In this document: piece after piece, positions 50,573 to 57,552 of the stretch | Layout: every line of letters begins with the position of its first letter | How positions within the stretch are numbered: the first letter of the stretch is position 1 | NCBI GenBank assembly: GCA_017616655.1 | Contig: JAFZXU010000061.1 | Span: 62,001-126,000, forward strand | Length of the DNA: 64,000 nt | Reading direction: 5' to 3' | Origin: Bacteroidales bacterium | Lineage (GTDB): Bacteria; Bacteroidota; Bacteroidia; Bacteroidales; UBA932 | Notes under the pieces: model-generated | The model's input: only the letters and a program-made list of their open reading frames with translations | What the model was told of the DNA's origin: nothing | Databases searched by the model: none | Position numbers and translations under genes: made by a program

Positions 50573-52639
50573 TTATTCAGGGTCAATTCCAGATACGTCA
50601 ATCAGGTTAATACCATCGATACTCTTCAAGCTGAATCCGGTGATGGAATAGCCTTTGACAATGACGGTGTAAGGTCCCGGGGCGGTGTACGGGTGGTAGA
50701 GATAGGAAGACAAGCCAATCGGACTGGATGCTCCGTCGCCCCAGAAAATGTTGGCGAAAGAAACTATTTCGCCCGACAGGTACGGTGAGCAGAAATTACG
50801 GCCGGCAGAAGCCTCATGGCCGATCACGAGCGTCTGCTCCACACCGGAGACCACATACTTCTGGCAACGGACCGAAAAAGAGCAGCTGTGTCCCTGTGCA
50901 GATGTACGGATGCCGGCTGTATCGATACCGAACATCCAGGAGTTATATTTTTTGGAGGATGTGGTCTTATCGTACCAGTAATACCCGGTTACACCGCCAT
51001 CGGTGAGCGAACCGCTGGAACCTCGGCATCCGGCGGCGTCAAACCATATGGTCTGGCCGTTGATGGTAAGCTTGCGCCCTTTATGGACTTCATCCCAGGT
51101 CGTAGTCGACTTGTTGACGCCCTGGAGCGCATCCTCCCTGGGAATATGATAACCGGCAGGGCACGGGTCATAGACGGTCTTGGCGCCGGCAGACCAAAGC
51201 GTCGCATCCGGAGTGATGAGCCAGTCACTCGTCTTCTTGTAAATCACAACGGTCGGATGGGTGGTAGCATATTCCACATTACCGTTTTCTTCGCTGCGGG
51301 CAACCGTCGTGACAGACGTTCCCGCAACCTTTGCCGCCGAGGTTCCTTCAAGCACGCCGATGCCCGGGAAAGGATCCTTCCGGCCGTACTGATAGTACAG
51401 GCCGTGGGTCGTGGCCTTGCCGCTTTCGGCAGTGAGCGCCCCGAGGTTGCGGTCCATCATCACGGCGCCGCTGAAGGGATTCGGGCCCTCTTCCTTGAAG
51501 GTCTGGTCTGCGAATCCATCGGCGAGAATCCAGATATGCCAGTTCCAGAGAGCATCCCCCTCTTCGTTATATACTCCGATCAGGGCGTTTCCGTCCGGTG
51601 CTCCTTCCGGTACCCGGAAGTAGAGGTAGCCGTCGGAGTAGATGACCTCGGAGATAAGCGAATTGCGGGCAGGAGCTTTTGTCGTGTTGACGGTCTCCCA
51701 AATGAGATTGCTGATGGCCACATCGGTCACTGCGTCGCTACTGTTGCCCATTACGGCAGGAAGGCGATAGGAACCCGGTGTGTTGATTACGTAACAGTTG
51801 GCGGTTTCGACCTCTCCGAGAGTCGTTGCAGTTTCGGTATCAAAGACGAGACGGTCACCGATACAGCCCAGGTCGTAAAGCGACCCGTGCTGGAGGGTGT
51901 TCGAGGCAGAGGTGGCCACCGTGCCCAAGCGTCCGTCACAGGAAACAGCCGTGATGCGAGAGCCTGCCGGAAGGGTTCCGGATATGCAGGAGATAAAGTA
52001 GGTACCTATACGGCCCTTGATATCGACGCTGACACGATTGGTCTTCAAGACATTGGAGGACTTCGATCCGTCTGCCGGCTTGATCTTGAAATCACCGGCA
52101 AGGGGGAACGATTCGTTGCATATCTGGATAGTCTGGATATCTTGGCTCTCTACGGTAAATGTCAGGATGGCAGATGCGTTCTTGAGTTCCACCGAATTCT
52201 CCGTTGGTTCACAGGAGCCGACCACCACATGAGCATCCTGGAACTTTCCGCTCTGGTTCGCGGGAATGTGGACAATGATATTGCCGGACGCCACTGCCGC
52301 GTTTTCGTCGAAAGGATAGAGGAAATAGAGTTTCTTATCGAAATCCAATCCGGACACTTTCAATTCTGCCCGGGTAGATCCGTCATATTCAGCGGGGACT
52401 TCCACATAGGCGACATTTGTGCCGTCGGACACCCAGATGGCGTCTCCTTTGCTCCAGCGGGGCTGGAGTCCGTCGAGGGTGGTACGGGATGTGTCGGTGG
52501 GAGCCGCCGCACAGCAAACGGTCAGGGTGCGGCATTCACCGGAATCAAGCCAGTCTGACGGGGTTGGCTCATCCGTATGACAGGAGACTGCGGCCAGAAT
52601 GACGGCTGCAGCGGAAAGTAATAGCGCTTTGTTTTTCAT
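50573..52639 (-). CDS. Fimbrillin-like lipoprotein with FISUMP-type C-terminal domain
   Basis: This 688-residue lipoprotein has lipobox LAAVSC (Cys20). Residues about 40-270 form a fimbrillin-like domain (SRTTLDGLQPRWSKGDAIWV, LYFLYPFDEN). The C-terminal half has the Fibrobacter succinogenes major paralogous-like domain: WHIWILADGFADQ, MMDRNLGA, GLYYQYGRKDPFPG and CPAGYHIPRE, then SFSVRCQKY. ATG 52639 is chosen because the upstream open frame lacks a signal peptide and runs through the AAT microsatellite. It heads an operon with the C10 protease. A role as surface adhesin or protease partner is inferred. Its N-terminal domain is the same type as in the fimbrillin-BPL_N lipoproteins at 39429-45679. 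Confidence 0.85.
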   Translation of the reverse strand: MKNKALLLSAAAVILAAVSCHTDEPTPSDWLDSGECRTLTVCCAAAPTDTSRTTLDGLQPRWSKGDAIWVSDGTNVAYVEVPAEYDGSTRAELKVSGLDFDKKLYFLYPFDENAAVASGNIIVHIPANQSGKFQDAHVVVGSCEPTENSVELKNASAILTFTVESQDIQTIQICNESFPLAGDFKIKPADGSKSSNVLKTNRVSVDIKGRIGTYFISCISGTLPAGSRITAVSCDGRLGTVATSASNTLQHGSLYDLGCIGDRLVFDTETATTLGEVETANCYVINTPGSYRLPAVMGNSSDAVTDVAISNLIWETVNTTKAPARNSLISEVIYSDGYLYFRVPEGAPDGNALIGVYNEEGDALWNWHIWILADGFADQTFKEEGPNPFSGAVMMDRNLGALTAESGKATTHGLYYQYGRKDPFPGIGVLEGTSAAKVAGTSVTTVARSEENGNVEYATTHPTVVIYKKTSDWLITPDATLWSAGAKTVYDPCPAGYHIPREDALQGVNKSTTTWDEVHKGRKLTINGQTIWFDAAGCRGSSGSLTDGGVTGYYWYDKTTSSKKYNSWMFGIDTAGIRTSAQGHSCSFSVRCQKYVVSGVEQTLVIGHEASAGRNFCSPYLSGEIVSFANIFWGDGASSPIGLSSYLYHPYTAPGPYTVIVKGYSITGFSLKSIDGINLIDVSGIDPE

Positions 52640-52644
52640 GGTTA

Positions 52645-52678
52645 CAAAGTTAATCATTATTATTATTATTATTTCAAA
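52645..52678 (-). promoter_or_regulatory. Promoter with AAT microsatellite in the spacer
   Basis: On the minus strand TTTG (52678-52675) and TAACTTTG (52652-52645) are separated by 22 nt containing six ATT/AAT units (52656-52673). Predicted start near 52638 falls on the ATG itself, so the message could be leaderless. Confidence 0.4.
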
Positions 52679-52922
52679 ATAAATAGATGATTCGGGGATT
52701 GTGCTCGGCAGCGGGGGGATTAACCATGCTGCGCATGCCTTTTCCCCTTCCGCTCGCCGCGGGGGCCCTTGCAAACGGGGGCGAAGGAAGCGGTGCGGCT
52801 TTGCCGCCCGCTGCTTTTTGTGACACAAGCGCCATCTGGAAAGCGAGCTTTCCCCTCACCGGGATTTCGTCGCTTCGCTCCGACATCCCCACCCGCCTGC
52901 GGCGGGCTATGCAAACCGTCAT

Positions 52923-52959
52923 AAAAAAGCGCGATCGAGTTTACTCGTCGCGCTTTTTT
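52923..52959. terminator. Strong terminator downstream of tRNA-Ser
   Basis: AAAAAAGCGCGA and TCGCGCTTTTTT form a 12-bp perfect stem, with an inner CGAG/CTCG continuation around TTTA. It is bidirectional in form and lies just 3' of the minus-strand tRNA-Ser. Confidence 0.88.
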
Positions 52960-52970
52960 ATTCCGCTTTG

Positions 52971-53058
52971 CGGTGAGGGGGGGATTCGAACCCCCGGTAC
53001 GGTAATCCCGTACGTCAGTTTAGCAAACTGGTGGTTTAAGCCACTCACCCACCTCACC
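52971..53058 (-). tRNA. tRNA-Ser (GCU)
   Basis: The 88-nt minus-strand gene starts GGTGAGG, pairing with CCTCACC at the 3' end, with discriminator G. The anticodon arm is CAGTTTGCTAAACTG (anticodon GCT), the long variable arm TACGGGATTACCGTA is typical of serine tRNAs, and the T arm GGGGGTTCGAATCCCCC is perfect. CCA is not encoded. Confidence 0.97.
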
Positions 53059-53095
53059 AGACACCCTTGCGGGAGCTTCGTCCCGAACGGGCCTG

Positions 53096-53127
53096 CAAAG
53101 ATATATTATTTTCGTGACAATCTCAAA
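53096..53127 (-). promoter_or_regulatory. Promoter for tRNA-Ser
   Basis: On the minus strand TTTG (53127-53124), a 20-nt spacer and TATCTTTG (53103-53096) give a full match to the TTTG/TAnnTTTG promoter. Start near 53089 leaves a 31-nt leader to be removed by RNase P. Confidence 0.6.
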
Positions 53128-53156
53128 ATTCCCGCCTCTGCGATAATCCATCAACG

Positions 53157-53322
53157 CAAAACACCTGCCGGATGCGGATTTTGCAACTAGTTGAAAATGA
53201 TAGGTTTACGCGAAAAGAGCCCGGCAGGTCGAGGAAACAATCTTTGATCTGCCGGAGGTGTGTTGTGTAATGAATTGATAACCAGGGTTTTAGCGTAAAG
53301 CGGAACGGCAGGTGTTTCGCGC
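53157..53322. repeat. RAYT-type palindromic element, copy 2 (upstream of transposase)
   Basis: This 166-bp element begins CAAAACACCTGCCGG and ends CGGCAGGTGTTTCGCGC, giving inverted ends ACACCTGCCG/CGGCAGGTGT. The inner pair CCGGCAGGTC/GATCTGCCGG surrounds GAGGAAACAATCTTT. The first 81 nt are identical to the copy at 54328. Confidence 0.9.
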
Positions 53323-53466
53323 AAAAGCCTTTTCCGTCTTTCGCCGCGAAAACACGACTTTTTTATCGCTAACAAAAAATGCCGCATCTGGTTTTTGTCG
53401 AAACACTTCTCGATTCTCCGCCCCATCTTTGCCTAAAAGAAAAAGACAGAACCAACCATACCAAAA

Positions 53467-54324
53467 ATGTATTACCACATCTGCTCCGACGGCAACCATT
53501 CTTTCTCGCTGTTCAATACCCGGCATGACTTTGTAAATGCGATGAACAGGATTGCCATATGTTCAATCCGCTTCAAGGTAGTTATCCTTGCCTTCGTCTT
53601 AATGGACAATCATTTTCATTTTGCAGTCCGGGCGGATTCTGAGGAGGAATGCATATTGTTCATAAAAGAGATAAAGCGGCTGATGGGAATGCATTTCAAC
53701 TATGTCGGCGAAGATAATAATCCTTTCAAAGGCATTCCTGTAAAGGTTATCCCCGTTACTGACGAAGACTATCTGCGCGCCTTGATCTGTTATATTATCA
53801 AGAATCCAACGAAAGCGCGAAAGGGAATGTTCTATAATTATCCATGGGGAAGCGGCAGTCTCTATTTCTCTTCAGAGAATAAAAATACTCATCGTAAACC
53901 CATGGCTGTTTCCGGCTTGACCGTTGATGAGGTTCGCCGTATATGTGAAACCCATCAGAATATTCCGAAGAACTGGGTTTTGGCGGACGGGTATCTGTTG
54001 CCGGAAAACTATATTGCCGTCGCAGAAGTCGAGGCCCTGTATAAAACATCGCGATCGTTTATGTTTCACCTGTCGTTAAATAAAGATGAGGCAATCGAAA
54101 CCAATTATGGAGAATGGAACGAAATCGGAATGGACGATGTTGAACTTCGGGCTGAAAGAGACCGCATCATCGTGCAGAGGTTCGGATTGAGGCGAGTGTC
54201 AAAACTATCTGCCACGGAGCGCCTTTCGCTGGCTAAAGAGTTGAGGCACAAATACCTTTGTTCCAGGAAGCAATTGTCCCGAATGGTTCATCTACCCCTG
54301 GAGGAGATAGATCGTTTCATCTAA
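53467..54324 (+). CDS. Y1/HUH transposase of the RAYT type
   Basis: This 285-residue single-strand DNA transposase belongs to the IS200-like Y1 superfamily, REP-associated (RAYT) branch. The HUH motif is His49-Phe-His51 in LMDNHFHFAV. The nucleophile Tyr109 lies in CYIIKNPTKARKG, matching the usual YxxxNP pattern. A C-terminal helix-turn-helix-like part (LRHKYLCSRKQLSRMVHLPL) may bind the palindromes. The gene is flanked on both sides by 166-bp palindromic elements in direct orientation, the arrangement expected if this protein acts on them. It appears intact. No conventional IS ends or target duplications are visible. Confidence 0.92.
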   Translation: MYYHICSDGNHSFSLFNTRHDFVNAMNRIAICSIRFKVVILAFVLMDNHFHFAVRADSEEECILFIKEIKRLMGMHFNYVGEDNNPFKGIPVKVIPVTDEDYLRALICYIIKNPTKARKGMFYNYPWGSGSLYFSSENKNTHRKPMAVSGLTVDEVRRICETHQNIPKNWVLADGYLLPENYIAVAEVEALYKTSRSFMFHLSLNKDEAIETNYGEWNEIGMDDVELRAERDRIIVQRFGLRRVSKLSATERLSLAKELRHKYLCSRKQLSRMVHLPLEEIDRFI

Positions 54325-54327
54325 TCA

Positions 54328-54493
54328 CAAAACACCTGCCGGATGCGGATTTTGCAACTAGTTGAAAATGATAGGTTTACGCGAAAAGAGCCCGGCAGGT
54401 CGAGGAAAAAAACTTTGACCTGCCGGAAGCTCTTTGTGTAAAACCTTGATAATCAGCCTTTTGGTGCCAAGTTGTCCGGCAGGTGTCTCGCGC
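54328..54493. repeat. RAYT-type palindromic element, copy 3 (downstream of transposase)
   Basis: This 166-bp direct repeat of the element at 53157 is identical for the first 81 nt, then diverges except for the palindrome arms. The inner pair CCGGCAGGTC/GACCTGCCGG is perfect here, and the ends ACACCTGCCGG/CCGGCAGGTGT are perfectly inverted. Confidence 0.9.
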
Positions 54494-54548
54494 CGAGGCC
54501 TCCAGGGCTGTATATGCCACGCCTGGGTCGCCAGGGCCGCCACCCTGC

Positions 54549-55883
54549 CTACAACAAATCGTACTGCTTGTAGCAGTTTTCCAGGTGTTTGCGGATGTCG
54601 GAAGCAAGGCCGTCGGGGTCATTGACGATGACGCCGTTGCAATACTTCTTGAGCATGTTCTTCTCGAAGATCTTCTGCTCCTTGAGCATCAGCTTCTGGA
54701 AGGGGCGCAGCAGCCTCCTGCGGGATTTTTCGACCTTGTCGAGGTCGTCCTTGGCGGCCTCCCAGCGGTCCAGGTACTTCCAGTAATTGCCGTTGGGATA
54801 GTTGTCGCGGAGATTCTTGCCGTCGGAGAGATGGTTTGCCATCGCGTCATCGGCCGAGGCGAAACGGCCCCAGCCGTGAGGCGCCTTGCGCAGGCCGAGA
54901 TACCAGGGGATGAAGGCCTCGATGCAGGGGTGTCCCATAGCGGTCCACATAACGCATCCCAACTCCTTTGGCATGTCGCCGCGCAATTGGAAGACGTTGG
55001 AAACCACCGTGGTAGGACAGCAGATGCTGCCGGGGGAGAGCTTCCCGTCGAGATGCAGCGTGAGGAGTTCCATCATATCCTGCGCGGAGAGTTTCTTGGC
55101 GGGCTTGACGAATACCGGATGGTCGTCGGGGTTGTCGGTGGCATATCCGCCGCAGACAAAATCTATCGCAGCTTTGTGGCGGACGCAGTTGCGGGCTCCC
55201 TTGCGGGTCGAGGGCTTCGCATAGGCCTTGCGGAAGGAGAATTCGCCGTCTTTCACGGGGTCGTACCAGCCGCGGGTGATTGCATATTCCACGATGTCCT
55301 TGCAACCGGCAAAGTTCTCGGTATCTTCGAGATCCACCTTGTCGATGACATAGTAGTTCGGGATAAGGAAAACCTTGTCGTCGGGCACCCTCTGGGCCAC
55401 CCAGTGCTTTCCTTTGACCACTGAGACCACCCATCCCTCTTCTGAGTCGGCAAGCAGATAGGTGCGTCCGCTGTTGCGGTATCCGTACTTCTCCACCAGT
55501 TCCCCGATGATCCTCACGCCTTCGCGTGCGGTGCGGGCGCGCTCGGCCACCTGCACGCGCAAATCATAGAATATACCGCCGTCGGTGAGCTCGGGCGCAT
55601 CCTCCTTCGATGGGCAGTTGTCGGAGACGACGGCCACTCCGTGTCTGTTGAGGAAGGCGTCGGAGGCCTCGAAGCCGGGAAGTTCCTCCCAGAGATACTT
55701 GTCGGTGGCGTAGATGTTGAGCATAACGTCGCCTCCGTCGTCCTCGTTGTGGGCGAGAATGACGTAGCCGTCCTTGGTTGCGTTCTTGCCGGCAATTACG
55801 CCGAAGCAGTTGTAGTAGTCCTCTGCGAATGAGGCTGTCATCGAGGAAAGCAGCATGGCTGTGATAACAAAGATTCGTTTCAT
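54549..55883 (-). CDS. Secreted C69 dipeptidase
   Basis: C69 peptidases are Ntn hydrolases acting on dipeptides. The 444-residue protein has a signal peptide ending SFA, a short propeptide EDYYN, and Cys26 in NCFGVIAGKNATKDG, the expected autoprocessed nucleophile. AHNEDDGGDV, GWVVSVVKGKHWVAQRVPDD and FIPWYLGL are further family blocks. Here the nucleophile lies six residues after the likely signal cleavage, so self-cleavage is still required, unlike the two C45-like enzymes in this window. It is 12 nt downstream of the PD40/SPOR-like gene on the same strand and probably co-transcribed. Confidence 0.9.
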   Translation of the reverse strand: MKRIFVITAMLLSSMTASFAEDYYNCFGVIAGKNATKDGYVILAHNEDDGGDVMLNIYATDKYLWEELPGFEASDAFLNRHGVAVVSDNCPSKEDAPELTDGGIFYDLRVQVAERARTAREGVRIIGELVEKYGYRNSGRTYLLADSEEGWVVSVVKGKHWVAQRVPDDKVFLIPNYYVIDKVDLEDTENFAGCKDIVEYAITRGWYDPVKDGEFSFRKAYAKPSTRKGARNCVRHKAAIDFVCGGYATDNPDDHPVFVKPAKKLSAQDMMELLTLHLDGKLSPGSICCPTTVVSNVFQLRGDMPKELGCVMWTAMGHPCIEAFIPWYLGLRKAPHGWGRFASADDAMANHLSDGKNLRDNYPNGNYWKYLDRWEAAKDDLDKVEKSRRRLLRPFQKLMLKEQKIFEKNMLKKYCNGVIVNDPDGLASDIRKHLENCYKQYDLL

Positions 55884-55895
55884 ATGACAATTGGA

Positions 55896-57437
55896 TTATC
55901 GTTTTTCAGTTTCTGCGCGGGCCTTGCTCACTCCGTAGGGGGCGCCGTTCTTGAAGGCCACTATGTAAGCCGAAGAAAAGCCGGCATTCTTGACCAGGGG
56001 AAGCGCCGCCGAAGCTTCGGCATAGGTGCGGAACGCCCCTGCGGTGTAGAGATACTTGCCGCTGTTCTGTTTCCTTGCAAATACCGGTTTGATGCCGCGC
56101 AATTGCTTGATATTCATTTTGTTGGATACGACGGCAAGTTGTATCTGGAATACAATGCCCGAGGGGAACTCATTCACCACTACGCCTTCGTTCCCAATGG
56201 CGAACGTCAGCAGGTCATCCTCTTCGACGGGCTTTTCGAATGCAATCCCCTCCAGGCGGCCGGACTCGTGCCTCACGAAGGCATAAGTGCTCTTCCGCGG
56301 CTCCGATACGTAAACCGGACTGCCTTTCCCGGACGGCGCCTTGCCGTAATCCGGCGTTCCTCCGGCCGATATCAGTTCCAGTTCAAGCCGGGTCACGGTA
56401 TCCGCAATCCTGCCGGAGAGCCTCTGCAAATCCATCATCCGCTCCTCCGTGGGGGCTTCAGAGATACTCTTTCGCACGGCCTCCAGGCGGTTCAGTGCCG
56501 CTTTCCAACGGTTGAATGCCGCTTCGCTGCCGGCGGGATTATGCCCTGTTCCGGCGGGCGATGTCCCGGAAATGCCGTTCCGTCCCCGCCCTGCAGAAGG
56601 GGTCAGCGAAGCTATCCTTAGTGCCTCCGCGGGGCTTGAAACGGTCTTGGATACGGGTGAATTCTCGAACCGCAGCACATATATGGTGACGCTGTCGCGG
56701 CTGCAGTCGCGGTTGGACGCCAGCAGGGTAAACTCGCCGTCCGGGGTGTTCGAAAAGAGGAAATCATCTCCCGTTGAGGAGTAGGGAAATCCCAGATTCT
56801 CAGGTGCTTCCCATCTTTTGCGCCGTTCGTTCCAACGGCTCATGAAAAGGTCGTATCCTCCCATTCCAGCCAGGGCGTCGGAAGAAAAGTACAGCTCCTT
56901 TCCGGAGGCCGATACCAGCGGAAACACCTCATTGCCGGTCGAAGAACACAGTTCTACAGGTTCCGGTATGCTCCAGAGCCCGTCATCTCCCAAAGTGGTG
57001 ATATATAGCGTCTTGCGTCCTTCTGCATCGGGTGCGCTGAAGACCAGCGAACGGCATCCCGGCTCGAAATAGAGCGGATCCCTGCCGGAAGAAAAGGCGT
57101 TGGGCGAAGAAATCCAGCTGCCGTCGGCCAGATGCGAATAGTAGAGATGAAACTCATCCGCAGGGAAAGTCCTGCGCAGGACCACTTCGGGTTCGTTGGC
57201 GTAGCGTATGAGGTTTATACCGTTTTCACACAAAAGTGCCTTCTCCTGCACCAGGGCGCGGGTTACGGAGTCCAGATCCGCCTTCAGAAGCTCTTCGTAG
57301 ATGGCGGCCGCCCCTTCGAAATCATAGCCGGAATAGAGCCTCCCGGCACGCTCCATCTCCTCACGGACATTCTGCGCCCCCGCCGCAAAAGAGAGCGACA
57401 GAAGAAAAATCAGTGCAAGGGAACGGCCTGTTTTCAT
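55896..57437 (-). CDS. PD40-repeat periplasmic protein with SPOR-like C-terminus
   Basis: This 513-residue exported protein has a signal peptide ending GAQ (MKTGRSLALIFLLSLSFAAG). An N-terminal TPR-like helix pair (AGRLYSGYDFEGAAAIYEELLK) is followed by WD40-like PD40 strands (about 110-255; LYFSSDALAGMGGYDLFMSRW, FLFSNTPDGEFTLLASNR). After a low-complexity helix region a SPOR-like domain lies in the last 90 residues (FQIQLAVVSNKM, YTAGAFRTYAEASAALPLVK). SPOR domains bind denuded peptidoglycan, so a cell-wall-attached scaffold is likely. ATG 57437 is preferred over ATG 57464 on signal-peptide grounds. A minus-strand -7 box TATTTTTG lies at 57469-57462. Confidence 0.8.
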   Translation of the reverse strand: MKTGRSLALIFLLSLSFAAGAQNVREEMERAGRLYSGYDFEGAAAIYEELLKADLDSVTRALVQEKALLCENGINLIRYANEPEVVLRRTFPADEFHLYYSHLADGSWISSPNAFSSGRDPLYFEPGCRSLVFSAPDAEGRKTLYITTLGDDGLWSIPEPVELCSSTGNEVFPLVSASGKELYFSSDALAGMGGYDLFMSRWNERRKRWEAPENLGFPYSSTGDDFLFSNTPDGEFTLLASNRDCSRDSVTIYVLRFENSPVSKTVSSPAEALRIASLTPSAGRGRNGISGTSPAGTGHNPAGSEAAFNRWKAALNRLEAVRKSISEAPTEERMMDLQRLSGRIADTVTRLELELISAGGTPDYGKAPSGKGSPVYVSEPRKSTYAFVRHESGRLEGIAFEKPVEEDDLLTFAIGNEGVVVNEFPSGIVFQIQLAVVSNKMNIKQLRGIKPVFARKQNSGKYLYTAGAFRTYAEASAALPLVKNAGFSSAYIVAFKNGAPYGVSKARAETEKR

Positions 57438-57461
57438 CGCCCGAAGGGTTTTTATGAGAAA

Positions 57462-57469
57462 CAAAAATA
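57462..57469 (-). promoter_or_regulatory. -7 box for PD40/SPOR-like gene
   Basis: The minus strand reads TATTTTTG, matching TAnnTTTG. The start near 57455 is 18 nt before ATG 57437 and after ATG 57464, which supports the shorter start. Confidence 0.4.
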
Positions 57470-57477
57470 GGAAATAC

Positions 57478-57507
57478 TTTAATAATCTGGAAAAAATAGT
57501 AAATTTG
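57478..57507 (+). promoter_or_regulatory. Promoter for secDF
   Basis: TAAATTTG (57500-57507) matches TAnnTTTG, with TTTA (one mismatch) at 57478-57481 and an 18-nt spacer. Predicted start near 57514, leader about 39 nt. Confidence 0.5.
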
Positions 57508-57552
57508 CAGGCTATTTCGAAAACGAAAAATATTATCTAATAAGTTAAAAAT

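Larger units (their letters stand above)
52640..52970. repeat. Non-coding GC-rich stretch with small hairpins
   Basis: No gene is supported. Perfect small hairpins include GGAAAGC/GCTTTCC (52838-52853) and CCCGCC/GGCGGG (52892-52906), then the terminator at 52923-52959. The 5' part holds the promoter of the fimbrillin-like gene. Confidence 0.55.

Noticed and set aside
53157..54493. CRISPR array or ordinary IS element
   Set aside because: The repeats are only two long palindromic units flanking a Y1 transposase; there are no short regular spacers and no conventional IS ends.
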